64,000 nucleotides of DNA, taken from the NCBI GenBank assembly GCA_963971305.1, contig OZ020308.1, forward strand, positions 26,131,275 to 26,195,274, written 5' to 3'. Position 1 is the first letter of the stretch. The number at the start of each line of letters is the position of its first letter. Below are positions 1 through 12,062 of the stretch, piece after piece. Source of the stretch: Arcuatula senhousia. Its lineage: Eukaryota > Mollusca > Bivalvia > Mytilida > Mytilidae. The position numbers were made by a program, and so were the translations under genes. Under the pieces are notes generated by a model. It worked only from the letters and a program-made list of their open reading frames with translations. It ran no database searches and was not told where the DNA came from.

Positions 1-59
1 GTTGCTGAGAAAACTGTTACGAAAATGTTCTATAATTGGACATTTATGTCAAAAATTAA

Positions 60-270
60 CTAAGTTGGTAAACAGGAAGTAGATGAGCGACAGACCTGAA
101 ATCGAATCCCACCTTATGGGAGCCCATACTGATGCTGCATACCAAATATCAAGAGGCTGGGATTAGTAGTTGCTGAGAAAACTGTTAGGAAAGTATTTTC
201 CCCGCCCGCCAGCCCGCCCGCCATTCACCATTTTATAACCCGGATTTTCACTAGTGAAATCCGGCCAAAA
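60..270 (+). repeat. Dispersed repeat with CCCGCCCGCC tract, copy 1
   Basis: The stretch shares order and wording with 33,580-33,725: a TACCAAATATCAAG block, a GCTGAGAAAACTGTTAGG block, a C-rich CCCGCCCGCC run, and a TTTCAC...GTGAAATCC inverted motif. A shorter related piece lies near 6,770-6,865. This kind of AT-rich block next to a CCCGCC run recurs in mollusc genomes. No coding signal is seen. Confidence 0.6.
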
Positions 271-481
271 ATTAACAAGATTATAAACAACATACTTTGT
301 GACTGTTTTTAACAAGGACTGATTTTGAAGAAAAAAAATGAAGAGAACAAGAATTTGTCCAAAGACAAAATGACCAATCATGCAACATTTAGGAGAAACG
401 GTTTAACAGCCCAGAACACTATTTGCCCCTCTATTTTGTACATGTAGATGGGACAAAAAACTATGAGTTTCAAATAGATAC

Positions 482-660
482 CTTCAGATCCAGAACAACT
501 TGTACTATGCCTGACCAATCTCTGATGATTAGAAATAGACCCTTGAATCTAAAATACTGAAGCCATCCACAAAGTGTCACCTCTTCTCCAACATTGTCCA
601 ATGAAAGCTGGCCACAAAGGTGGGTCTTTGTAGTAAAACTGACATCTTCTCTGACAGAAG
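482..660 (-). CDS. DARS2: Mitochondrial aspartyl-tRNA synthetase, one N-terminal exon
   Basis: This exon (179 nt) encodes the start of the OB-fold anticodon-binding domain of an aspartyl-tRNA synthetase, which charges tRNA-Asp. Diagnostic residues are THLCGQL, then VGEEVTLCGWLQ, then IIRDWSGIVQVV. These match the family pattern THxCGEL...VGxxVxLCGWVQ...LRDxxGxVQ. The Q-Y-x-R-F wording after the GW is closer to mitochondrial (DARS2) than to bacterial enzymes. The borders are clear: TTGTAG before 660 is the acceptor and GTATCT after 482 the donor. It enters in phase 1 and leaves in phase 0. No further exon was found at 1-481, so the gene should continue off the left edge. The mitochondrial presequence exon upstream was not found. 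It could also be an isolated retained exon of a broken copy. Confidence 0.68.
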
Positions 661-1747
661 CTACAATTACATGAATGCATAAAAATAATAATAAGTAAAC
701 ATGGTAAATTGACAAACACTTTTACACTTGTTTTTTTTTTTTTTACATGTCAAGAAGGATCCTTCATCATGTTCATTCATAATTTTATTGGTTTTGAATC
801 CTATGCATTGTATTTTTGACTTAAGATCAATTGCTATAACAGGCAACAACCAATTGTAACATTGTTGGCTGCTGGCTGTTTACCATTATGGATAAAAATT
901 GCCACTGGTTTATGTTGGTTGTTAGTTGTAAATTTATTATACATCTCTTTATCTTCTTTGTATATAGAGATATCAAAGGTCTTTACAATGGAATTGTATA
1001 CTATACATGAACCAGCACCATGGTCCATGTAGGACCAGAATGTCCTTTTTCATTGTTTTTCCAGTGGCAGTCAAAACTCTCATCCACAATTGGCAACAGT
1101 GGAACAACCTAGAGTATAAACCACCAGATTTGGCCTACATTCATTCCAGTATGATGCTACATTGTACTAATCTATGAAATACCCAGTAATTTACCCCAGG
1201 AATTTAGGGAGGGGATGTCTTTAGAACACTATAAGGGTCTTATTGGTAAGTGGGACATGTGGGAAGGGGTCGTATATACATTTTGTAAATGCAGTTTTTT
1301 TGCAAATAACAATTTAGTCTTACCTTTAATGTGACTAGGTTATACATATTTTTAATGTTTAACGTTTATTGCTTTTTGTCTTTTTTATTGCTTGCATGAA
1401 AACTTTTCTTTTATCATGTTAATAAACAGTACATGTTTGTGTCATATGTGTTTCAACTGTTTAAAAGTTGATATAGATATATTTCCATTTTAGTTTTATG
1501 TATTTCTTCTCTGACCTGATCTTTGTCTTGCTGAAGGTGTATCTTTTACATTATTTTGTAACCCTCTCCCATGGCATTTCCTTCAATTTGTTGAAGTTGG
1601 CCCACATGATAAGATAAGATAAATTTATTGTACTAACACATTTCAATAAATGGTTATGACACAACTAAAGAATTAATAACATAAAATACAAAGAAACAAT
1701 ATGACTTAATAAATGAAAATGGACGAGTTAGCCACTAAAGGTAGATA
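661..1747. other. No gene recognised
   Basis: AT-rich sequence upstream of the synthetase exon. It may hold that gene's first intron and exon, but I see no presequence or other coding signal, and no repeat I recognise. Confidence 0.5.
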
Positions 1748-3481
1748 CTGTCAGGTTGGGAGAAACCCCAATTGGGATATAGTATCCTAATTGGGATATT
1801 TTCATATACCCCAATTGGGATATATTGCAGTTTTTTGCTAATAATATTTTTATGCTTAAGAGGAGCACAAATTGTCATTTAAATATCTGAAGAGCATATG
1901 CATTGTTCCAGGGCAGGGTTGGCAAAGTATTGACCGCCCGGGTTTTCCATCAAAGTGGGCAATACTGGGTAATAAGAATTTATTCATGAAAAAAATCCTA
2001 TTTAATAGTATTATACATGTTATATGCTTCAAAATTTTTCCTCATCTACAAAATTCATAAATTATTTGTATTTGACATTACTTTCAATAATTTGTATATT
2101 TGCACTACTTTTTTGCTATAATTTTTTTCACTGTCATTACAATTTTGACAATCATGACAATACATGTTGTTTAATCTATGCTAATTATTTATGAAACCCC
2201 AGGCTATAAAACAAAACAGAATTGTGAAACCATATACATGAAAAGATTAAATAAGGATTAGTAATCAAAACATCATAATTTTGTCTAATTGTTAATAGGT
2301 AGGGCTTGTGTATTTATAAGAATGAGACATACATGCATTAAAAAAACATTGAACTTGTATAAGGCCATATCAGGTTATTTATAGATCATTTTGCATTTCT
2401 ATACATGGAAAATTTATCACATATACTGCATGTATATCTTTTTGATTAAATTTTAATCTTTCACTCTCTAAATCTGTTTTTAATAGTGTTTTCGTTTAGA
2501 TTTAACTAAAAAGTGTACATACACATCTTAATACTGATTGTTACATGTATGTAGGTATTTGATGATATTTTAATAAGAAAAAACTTATTACCCAGTAATG
2601 CCCAGTATTGCCCAATAAAACCCAGTAAAACCCAGGTTTTCCCAGTATTTCCTGCTGGGCTGGGAAATACTCTTAAAACCCGGGTTTTTGTCAACCCTGT
2701 TCCAGGGATCTAAAAGTATATCACAAGGGTCATTGTGTTGCTGCGATTTACCAGAAGAACCACTTTTTATGTCAAAATCACATCAAGTTTGGTATAAGAT
2801 TTTGACAAGATTTTATTAGTTATTGATGTATATTGAACTTCATGAGTGAGATTAAGTCTAGAAAAAATAAAAATTCTTGTTTTTACATGTTTTAAGTTAA
2901 ATCTTTTTTTTTCATTTTAAAACTACATGTACTAGGGTTCAAACATGTAGCTAAAATCATGTCTCACAACACTGAATTTTCTTTTGATCAAAGAAAGATA
3001 ACTCAAGTTTTAACTTATGATTCTAAAAGGGAACCTTTTATTTTCAACTTCTTAAATCTTAATAAAATAGTTTTTGATATCAAAGATAACCAAGTTTTTA
3101 AAACTAGAAAATAAAAACACCTTTCTTTTCATTCTAAAACTCAAAATTAACTGAAACTTTGCCTAAAAGAAATAATTTGACTATAAAAACAGTACAAATT
3201 TTTAATGTTAAACTTGGTCTGCACAGAAAACGCAGCATCCAACATGTCCAACAAATACTTAACAAGACCCTGAATATCATCATAGACCTGTATATTAAAT
3301 ATATATTATTTAATATACAGGTCTGTGATATCATAGAATCTTAATGTTGATGAAAAATCATGCTCCATTTTGTCATACAAATACAAACTGCAAAACAAAA
3401 TGCAATATATCCCAATTAGGGTATATGCAAATATCCCAATTAGGAGACTATATCCCAATTGAGGTTTCTCCCAACCTGACT
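1748..3481. mobile_element. TIR element with CCAATTGGGATAT iterons
   Basis: About 80 bp at 1,750-1,829 is repeated almost exactly in reverse complement at 3,400-3,480. Each arm starts GTCAGGTTGGGAGAAACC and carries three iterations of the palindromic motif CCAATTGGGATAT. GTAGATA lies just outside both ends (1,741-1,747 and 3,482-3,488), a possible target duplication. The element carries no ORF and has a hAT-type element inserted inside it. A hairpin at about 3,280-3,330 (ATAGACCTGTATATTAAAT and its complement) also lies inside. Non-autonomous DNA transposon; superfamily not determined. Confidence 0.75.
1914..2699. mobile_element. hAT-type non-autonomous element (MITE)
   Basis: It begins CAGGGTTGGCAAA and ends with the complement of CAGGGTTGACAAA (12 of 13 match). 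The flanks are the exact 8-bp direct repeat TTCCAGGG at 1,906-1,913 and 2,700-2,707. A CAGGG terminus with an 8-bp duplication is the hAT signature. Further inverted similarity (CCCGGGTTTT and GGGCAATACTGGGTAATAAG) runs inward. There is no transposase. It sits inside the 1,748-3,481 element and so arrived later. Confidence 0.85.
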
Positions 3482-3901
3482 GTAGATAGATAGGAAGATA
3501 GATAGATAGATAGTCATAAAATTCTGGGTTTTTTTTCAAATCTTTAGCCAAAAAAACTTTAAATTTTAAGCTCTATTATGAATGGTCCGGGTCCATAAGC
3601 ATATAACTTGCCGGTATTCTTGGATGATAAAATATTGCATTTTGAGACATTGCTGGTTTTTCTTATCTGTTTTACTGGAAAAGCAGAGGATCTGATAACA
3701 GAATTTCCTATTTTTTCTTGAATAAATCTTTGGTGCTTAGTTATAGCCAAAGAAATAACCCTTGATGATTTTTGACAGTGCTTTGAAAACATGCCGGAAA
3801 TTAAACTTAGAGTGTAACTATGACCAATGCAGGAACGGAAACAAACTATTTCCGGAAAATACGCATTATACGTTCGTTTGCTTTTCTTTTTTGGTTGCCT
3901 T

Positions 3902-6575
3902 TTTAGCTCACCTGACCCGAAGGGTCATGTGAGCTATTGTCATCACTTGGCGTCCGTCGTCCGTCCGTCGTCCGTCGTCCGTCGTCTGTCGTCCGTCGTC
4001 TGTCGTCCGTCGTCCGTCGTTCGTAAACTTTTTAAAACGTTAACTCCTCTGACACCATAAGTCCAATTGCAATAAAACTTGGTATGGTTGTTCATTAGCA
4101 TTCGGTGCTTAGAACTGATGTGGGGATTTTTGATTCGTCGTAAAACATGGCCGCCATGGCTAAAAATAGAACATAGGGGTAAAATGCAGTTTTTTGCAAA
4201 TAACTCAAAAACGGCTACAGATATCAAAATTCTGACAAGGGTAAAAGTGATCAGCACCTCAAGATCTCCCTACCCTGAAATTTTGAAGAAAATCCAACGA
4301 CCCATGTAGGAGTTATTGCCCTTTTTAGCTCACCTGACCCGAAGGGTCATGTGAGCTATTGTCATCACTTGGCGTCCGTCGTCCGTCCGTCGTCCGTCGT
4401 CCGTCGTCCGTCGTTCGTAAACTTTTTAAAACGTTAACTCCTCTGACACCATAAGTCCAATTGCAATAAAACTTGGTATGGTTGTTCATTAGCATTCGGT
4501 GCTTAGAACTGATGTGGGGATTTTTGATTCGTCGTAAAACATGGCCGCCATGGCTAAAAATAGAACATAGGGGTAAAATGCAGTTTTTTGCAAATAACTC
4601 AAAAACGGCTACAGATATCAAAATTCTGACAAGGGTAAAAGTGATCAGCACCTCAAGATCTACCTACCCTGAAATTTTGAAGAAAATCCAACGACCCATG
4701 TAGGAGTTATTGCCCTTTTTAGCTCACCTGACCCGAAGGGTCATGTGAGCTATTGTCATCACTTGGCGTCCGTCGTCCGTCCGTCGTCCGTCGTCCGTCG
4801 TCCGTCCGTAAACTTTTTAAAACGTTAACTCCTCTGACACCATAAGTCCAATTGCAATAAAACTTGGTATGGTTGTTCATTAGCATTCGGTGCCTAGAAC
4901 TGATGTGGGGATTTTTGATTCGTCGTAAAACATGGCCGCCATGGCTAAAAATAGAACATAGGGGTAAAATGCAGTTTTTTGCAAATAACTCAAAAACGGC
5001 TACAGATATCAAAATTCTGACAAGGGTAAAAGTGATCAGCACCTCAAGATCTACCTACCCTGAAATTTTGAAGAAAATCCAACGACCCATGTAGGAGTTA
5101 TTGCCCTTTTTAGCTCACCTGACCCGAAGGGTCATGTGAGCTATTGTCATCACTTGGCGTCCGTCGTCCGTCCGTCGTCCGTCGTCCGTCGTCCGTCCGT
5201 AAACTTTTTAAAACGTTAACTCCTCTGACACCATAAGTCCAATTGCAACCAAACTTGGTATGGTTGTTCATTAGCATTCGGTGCTTAGAACTGATGTGGG
5301 GATTTTTGATTCGTCGTAAAACATGGCCGCCATGGCTAAAAATAGAACATAGGGGTAAAATGCAGTTTTTTGCAAATAACTCAAAAACGGCTACAGATAT
5401 CAAAATTCTGGCATGGGGTAAAAGTGATCAGCACCTCAAGATCTACCTACCCTGAAATTTTGAAGAAAATCCAACGACCCATGTAGGAGTTATTGCCCTT
5501 TTTGTGGATTTTTTGCAAATTTTGCACCTGTTTAGCTCAATATCTTGAAAACTATACTAGATATTTGAGAAATTTAAATTGCATATTGTTAAGCACATCA
5601 AGATCTACAAAATATGTAACAGGGTCAACGTTGTAGGACCTTTCCTTTTAGGAGTTATTGCCCTTAGAACGTCAAAATTTAGCATTTTAACAGCATTTCC
5701 TCATTACATTGAAAACGTTAACTCCTCTGACAGTTTAAGTCCAAATGGAACCAAACTTGTTATAGTTGTTTACTAGCATTAGGTGTATAGAACTGATGTG
5801 GGGATTTTTGATTGGTCGTAAAACATGGCCGCTGTGGCTAAAAATAGAACATAGAGGTAAATGGCAGTTTTTTGCAAATAACTCTAAAACGGTGACAGAT
5901 TTCAAAATTTTGATTGGGAAGACAAGTGATCAGCACCTCAAGATCTACCAGCTCTGAAATTTTGAAGAAAATCCAACAACCCATGTAGGAGTTATTGCCC
6001 TTTTTGTGGATTTTTTGCAAAATTTTGCACCTGTTTAGCTCAATATCTTGAAAACTATACTAGATATTTGAGAAATTTAAATTGCATATTGTTAAGCACA
6101 TCAAGATCTACAAAATATGTAACAGGGTCAACGTTGTAGGACCTTTCCTTTTAGGAGTTATTGCCCTTAGAACGTCAAAATTTAGAATTTTAACAGCATT
6201 TCCTCATTCCATTGAAAACGTTAACTCCTCTGACACTTTAAGTCCAAATGGAACCAAACTTGTTATAGTTGTTTACTAGCATTAGGTGTATAGAACTGAT
6301 GTGGGAATTTTTGATTGGTCGTAAATCATGGCCGCTGTGGCTAAAAATAGAACATTAGGTTAAACTGCTTTTTTTTGCAAATAACTCAAAAAGGGTGACA
6401 GAATTTTAGATTTTGATTGAGAACAAAAGTGATCAGCACCTTTAGATCCACCATATTGTCAGATGACCCCGTTATTAATCTTATGACCCTTTCAACGTTA
6501 AATAGATTTTGCCTAATAACCTTTACTTCAGGCACATATGTCAGGTGAGCGATTCAGGCTCCTGGGAGCCTCTTG
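3902..6575 (+). mobile_element. TAGCTCACCTGAC-family repeat, copy 1, with 4 tandem units
   Basis: It opens TAGCTCACCTGACCCGAAGG and closes GTCAGGTGAGCGATTCAGG followed by CTCCTGGGAGCCTCT, so the ends form a short inverted repeat. The first part is four near-identical head-to-tail units of about 391-394 bp starting at 3,904, 4,327, 4,720 and 5,111. Each has a CGTCCGTCGTC run, the phrase ACATGGCCGCCATGGC, and ends GGAGTTATTGCCC. Two diverged units follow (about 5,506-6,000 and 6,000-6,480). The conceptual proteins of about 76 and 105 residues in these units are by-products of the repetition. Related copies lie at 35,914-38,555 and, reversed, 47,681-48,329. Confidence 0.85.
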
Positions 6576-7300
6576 TTTTATGAATTTTTAGATAGATGTA
6601 ATTCTTTAAAGGATAATCTTAGTTTGTTATTTGGATTTGTATACTGTAGACCAAGTATAGATACAAAAAGACGCAGTTCCCCTTATCATAATTTTTTCTT
6701 GGTCCAGGTCAAAGAAAGGACAAGTTGTGGTCTTCCATGGAAGATGCATGTCGCCTGCGTCTTAAAATATTTGGTAAACAGAAAGTAGATAAGGTATGGG
6801 CATAAAATCGCTTTACACCATATAGTACTATAGAGGAAGCTATACATACCAAATATCAAGAGCAGAGCTGTCAAGTTTTTATGGGCTGCTTGTGCGAGAT
6901 TTGACCAAAAAAAAATAAAGATCAAAGGAAAGAAATTTAAAAAAAAAAAACCAAGGAAATCTGCCGCCAAGTTGCCGACTAGATGCCGTGAGTTTTACGG
7001 CGATTACGTGGGACTTAACAGACCTGGAAGAGGTTGTGGCATGAAGTTGCCCGGAAAACAGCGACGGAAATTTTTGTGATGCCACAGGACGACACAAGAC
7101 GACGAAGGGTGCCAAAGTGACCTCTATATATATGTCGCTTCTGCAACATGTTAATTTGGGCTGTTTTGTTTTTTGTTTTTGTGTGTGTGTGTGTGTTTTT
7201 TTTTTTTTTGTCAGCCTTCTTTTCAAATCGGACTCATTTCTAAGGAATTCATTTAACTACTATAAATAGGCCATGAATTTTAACTGTTTGTCGTATTTTT
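6576..7300. other. No gene recognised
   Basis: AT-rich. Around 6,770-6,865 there is weak similarity to the repeat at 60-270 (GTAAACAGAAAGTAGAT and TACCAAATATCAAGAG). A TG dinucleotide run lies near 7,181-7,194 and poly-A or poly-T runs elsewhere. No exon is seen. Confidence 0.5.
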
Positions 7301-8017
7301 CACTCGGGTGGGGGGGGGGGGGGGAGGGCACTTGTATATTTCATGGATAGGGAGGTGCCGCTGAGATTTTGAAAACCCGTCCTTTTCATATATTTTGACT
7401 TTGAAAATGATATACCTCATAATATTTTAACCTAAAAAAGAACCCTTATCCCATATTTGCATTAGTGGCACAATTTCGGTGCAAAATTTATATGGCATGC
7501 ATTTTGTGTCTGGACACACGGACACAAAATTAGTTTTTGATCGATTCTGTTTTTTGAACATATCGTATGACCGTGTAAGAAGGATATAATAATCATATTA
7601 CAATTCAGATTATTTATTGGGCTGAACAGTTACAAAAGTTGATGATGTTTTGGTTATATTTGTGTCCGTGTGTCCGAGGACACAAAATGCATGCCATATA
7701 AATTTTGCACCGAAATTAGGACATATCTACATATTTGATGCAGTGAACTACAGATAAAAAATTAAAAATGGATATCTTTTATTCATTGTTTGCTCTTCAA
7801 AGATGTTTAGTCTATCAACATACACTTTAACGGCATGTAATAATCCATCTGTAGTGGGAAAAAATGCCAAGTCGGGCTTTGTCATATATAATTAGCAAGT
7901 AAATATTTGGCCTTATCATATATTTATGTTTGTTTTCCCGACCTAATCACATATTCTCAACCTAAAAAATGATACGTCCTTTTACCTTCTATATATGAAG
8001 ACCCCCCTCCCCCCGAG
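7301..8017. repeat. Fold-back repeat between G-rich and C-rich ends
   Basis: Two arms of about 60 bp, 7,472-7,530 and 7,656-7,717, are near-perfect inverted copies (AATTTCGGTGCAAAATTTAT and its complement, with GTGTCC blocks inside). Outside them the left end CTCGGGTGGGGG and the right end CCCCCCGAG also oppose each other, so the whole stretch may be one element. No ORF is present. Confidence 0.6.
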
Positions 8018-8602
8018 ATGTTTCAAGCGTATGATTTATCAGTTATCATTCACAGACATGAAGACTAGAGGCCCATTTCATGTCGATTGCATTACATTGG
8101 TTACCTGAATGTAAAAAAATTCATGGGAAAAACTTATTCCTGCTTCCATGTTTCTAAGCAGGGAACGTTGACAAAATAATATGCTATTTGTCAAACGACA
8201 TGAGATTTACAAATTTAGTAAACTCACAATATGGAGATAAAAATACTCTGTTCAAAACGTACAGAGGTGCAAATTTAACTATAGGCATTCTTCATGGTCA
8301 ACACACTGACAATACGAATGCAAACTCTTCATCCGATTAGAATACCGTCTTCGTTGAACAGAAAATCAATGAAGTAGTAGGCTTGGGCTTGTATGGACCC
8401 AAAAGTAAAACTATTAGATATTGTACTTGGCAGTATATTACTAAGATACCAAATTGCAACAAACGCTGAAGCTGTCCATCCCTCGTTTATAAAGCTAAAA
8501 AAATCAATTCACCAAAGAAATTTCTTTTAGGTTTCCATTTACCAAAGCCTTAATTGCAAAAGGATCTTCAAGAAAAAAAATCAATATGCACATGGGTGCA
8601 AA

Positions 8603-9814
8603 AGCCGAGTTGCCGTATTTTATTAACCAAAACTTTCCTTGTTTTCTTTTTAAAAACCCCTTCCAATCACGCATGAAAAATTTTGTGAATTCAACCGTAC
8701 ATATACAATGTAGTTTGCAACATTATGCCAAAATTTTAATAAAATCGGTTGAGAACTTTTTGAGTAATTGTCATGAAACCATGTTTTCTGCCACTCTGCC
8801 CTTGATCCTTAAACAAAATTACCCAAAAATCATTAGGATTTCTCCTCTTGTAATTGGTAACAACATAACAACATTACAAAGTTTCATTAAAATCTGTTGA
8901 CAACTTTTTTGAGTAATTGACCAGAAACTGCTTTTTTAGTAAATTTCAAATGTTTTTTCTGTCGCTGTGACCTTGACCTTGAACAGATTTACCCCAAAAT
9001 CAATAGGGGTCCTCCTCTTATGATATGAAACAATATCCTAAACTTTCAATAAAATCGGTTGAAAACTTTTTGAGTTATGGTCCGGAAACCACTAATTCAA
9101 GAAATTTTCTAAGATTTTTCTGTCGCTGTGACCTTGACCTTGAACGGATTGACCCCAAAATCATTAGGGTTTCTCTTCTTATTGTATGTAACAATATCCT
9201 AAAGTTTCATTAAAATCAGTTGAAAACTTTTTGAGTTATGGTCTGGAAACCAATATTTCAAGAAATTTTCTAACCTTTTTCTGTCACTGTGACCTTGACC
9301 TTGAACAGATTTACCCTAAAATCATTAGGGTTCCTCCTCTCATGATATGTAACAATATCCCAAACTTTCAATAAAATCGGTTGAAAACTTTTTGAGTTAT
9401 GGTCCGGAAACCACTAATTCAAGAAATTTTCTAAGGTTTTTCTGTCGCTGTGACCTTGACCTTGGACGGATTTACCCCAAAATCAATAGGGTTCCTCCTC
9501 TTATCGGATGTAACAATATCCCAAAGTTTCATCAAAATCGGTACAAAACTTTTTGAGTTATGGTCCGGAAACCACTAATTCAAGAAATTTTCTAAGGTTT
9601 TTTTGTCGCTGTGACCTTGACCTTGAACGGATTTACCCCAAAATCAATAGGGTTCCTCTTCTTATGGGATGTAACAATATCCCAAAGTTTCATTAAAATC
9701 GGTTCACAATTTTTGAGTTATGGTCCGGAAACCAATTGTTGACGCCCGCCCGCCCGCCCAGCCGCCCGCCATCATCATCACAATAGCCGAGTTCAACTTC
9801 GTTGCAACTCGGCT
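8603..9814. mobile_element. 161-bp tandem array inside AGCCGAGTTG inverted ends
   Basis: The phrase GTCGCTGTGACCTTGACCTT recurs at 8,961, 9,122, 9,283, 9,444 and 9,605, exactly 161 bp apart each time. The block starts AGCCGAGTTG (8,603) and ends CAACTCGGCT (9,814), a perfect 10-bp inverted repeat, and near the right end has a CGCCCGCCCGCCC run. Units differ by scattered substitutions. No coding role is evident. Confidence 0.8.
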
Positions 9815-10655
9815 AAAAAACATTACTCCGAAAATACCTCAACAGAAACAACTACCGATTCAACAAAACAGGTCAAACAACCAAAACATGAGATGTAATT
9901 AATGAGTATGTTAGTTTGATTAAATCGACTCCGGCCCAACCACTTAAATGAACGACTTCATAATCACAGAGTTAAGTGTCCGAAACTTTCATCAGCAAGG
10001 ACATACGTTATCAAGAGTGCCAAAATCCACAATTACCACAACATACATTGCAACCCGATAGATTCATACCAATTGAAAGTTTGATTACATTTGATCAAGC
10101 AGGTTGAATGATAACTTTTTTGTACATGTTTAGTTGATTTAGTTCTTTTTTTAATAGTTAATGTGTTAATAAAAGAAACTATTTACAATTAATCTTTTGC
10201 GAGAAATGCACAGGTAATTGACACATGACAAGTGTCCATTTTACCTTATGCCAGCCAATGACAGGTTTTCTCTATCTGCAAAAGGCTCGCGCCACATTGG
10301 AATTTTGTACAGTTTCTTTAGCTGAATATTTAAATCTAGCAACATCATTTCTATATCTTCAACAGTGTTTATCATTAAGACAAAAACTTGAAAAAACATG
10401 TTTTTTTTAATCTACTCCTAGGGGTTAACTGACAACTTTGACTCAATTAATACTTTTGTAGAGCTTTTGATTTTAAAGAGCAAAATATCTATCTGCTTTT
10501 GTTCTGTCTGTTATACTTTTTAAGTTATAAGCTTCCAAAGAATTAAGGTTTTACCCCTATGTTGAACCTATTTTTAGTAATGACGGTCATGTTTAAATAT
10601 TTCAAATTCTAAACGATAGTATTATAAATGACACCGATTGTGAGAACAATACCAA
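9815..10655. other. No gene recognised
   Basis: Ordinary AT-rich intergenic sequence. I see no exon, inverted repeat or tandem repeat of note. Confidence 0.5.
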
Positions 10656-10659
10656 GATA

Positions 10660-11075
10660 CCACAGAGTGATGTTGCTCCTCGGTTGCTGTCGTCACTCAA
10701 GAAATGTTTTGGTAGACATCATGCACTCATAGACAAATATGGGATTTCAATCTCTCAGATGAGTGCAGATGTTGGTTTGTCATAGGGTTTTGTTTTGTCT
10801 TCCTTTACCGGATTTGACACACTGAATTGGAAATTGGGAGCACGACGGGCGAGCTATAGCAGGCAGGAACCGCTTATTCTTTAGTAGCACCCGAGTTCAC
10901 TCTAATTACGACCAGAGTTCGCGTTGTTAAATGATATTCAGTGGTTTGTGTGTTTCCGTGTTTTATATGTTGTCTGTTTTTTCGTCCTGTGCTTGTTTGT
11001 GTGTGCTGGTTTTGTCTCTGCCCTTTCGGATTCTTGACATTCGGATGCCTCATTGGAACCTCTGTTTTTTTGGTT
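10660..11075 (+). pseudogene. Penelope-like element, 3' fragment
   Basis: This matches the end of the intact element at 14,021-15,897: the last 35 or so codons of the reverse transcriptase (GTTGCTCCTCGGTTGCTGTC onward, ending at the TCATAGGGTTTTG stop) and then the 3' untranslated part with TGCCCTTTCGGA and CATTGG.ACCTCTG. It is 5'-truncated, as usual for target-primed retroelements, and diverged by many substitutions. Confidence 0.8.
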
Positions 11076-11644
11076 TCATTTTGTAAAGTGATTTCAAAGA
11101 AAAGATTTTTAAAACGTTGAACAAACGGACGGATGACCGAAACCAAGTGATGAAAATACAGATACAGAGTCCTTCATTAATTATTCCAACCAAGAAGTTT
11201 AATTTCGAACATGACCATCAGTTATAAATCATTGAAATAAAATAAACGATGTATAAACTAAGATGAAATAGTAAACATTTTAGAAAGAGAAGAAAGAGAA
11301 TTGATATACTATTAAAGGTTAATTATTTACTTACTACCACATAGTTCTAGACACTAGGGCTAGCTCACCAGTATATCGAAAATGTGAGTTTAAAACTTTT
11401 TAAAGATCCCAAATGAGATATTTTGTATAACCTGGAACCAAGAGTAAATGATGCATGTTAATAAAAAATGTGACATATGTCCTGGCGTATCTTATAAGCT
11501 GCCAATGAACAGTGCTATTAGTTTCAAAGTAAAGACAATGGTGATTTTCTTTTCACACTTTTTACTAAACCAAATGAGAATGATACCAATAGTCTGCATG
11601 TCAGACCAAATGAAGTATCTGATAAAAAATTCTTCAGTTCAGAA
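11076..11644. other. No gene recognised
   Basis: AT-rich spacer. A 110-codon open frame on the plus strand starts at 11,448 but has no recognisable motif, and it runs into the inverted repeat that begins at 11,645. I do not call it a gene. Confidence 0.45.
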
Positions 11645-11940
11645 ATGCATTATAATCACACCTAGCAACGCGCGTATCGATTCCAATATTTATACCTACA
11701 CTGTTAAATATATGACTTATTCCATGTATCTTTACCAAGTAATTGCAAAAAGAGTAAATCAAAATTCTCATAACCAGTAGGACTGAAGCCCTGTTCAAAT
11801 TAATATGAAAAATCCTAACGGTTTTGACGGTTTTGTAAAAATTATTGGACTCGGTGTGCCTTTTAGATAGTGTAAGTAAAGTTGTTGTATTCGATTCGCG
11901 TGTTCCTAGGAGTGATAATTAAAAAGGTGAAATGCAAAAT
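11645..11940. repeat. Imperfect inverted repeat, about 65-bp arms
   Basis: The stretch 11,645-11,711 (AATGCATTATAATCACACC...CGCGCGTATCGATTCCAATA) reappears reversed at about 11,865-11,940 with substitutions. It lies just past the 3' end of the first C1qDC gene and looks like an old fold-back element. Confidence 0.5.
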
Positions 11941-12062
11941 CAAAAGGGTCAAATGATTTTTTTCAATTTCGGAAAACCTATCAAAATTTAAATTATTTAT
12001 TTTTAAATAATGAATAAAAACAAAATCAAATACAATTTGTTTTATTACCATATTTGCACTTT

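Noticed and set aside
3943..5455. Repeated proteins of about 76 and 105 residues on both strands
   Set aside because: They recur because the DNA unit is tandemly repeated. Both strands are open at once and the CGTCCGTC run gives low-complexity residues. No protein family is recognised.
6686..7226. Membrane-like and Lys-Thr-rich frames
   Set aside because: They arise from poly-T, poly-A and TG runs.
8603..9814. Coding exons with 62-104 residue frames
   Set aside because: The frames follow the 161-bp tandem unit and have no conserved motif.
11448..11780. 110-residue plus-strand protein
   Set aside because: No recognisable motif, AT-driven composition, and it overlaps an inverted repeat.
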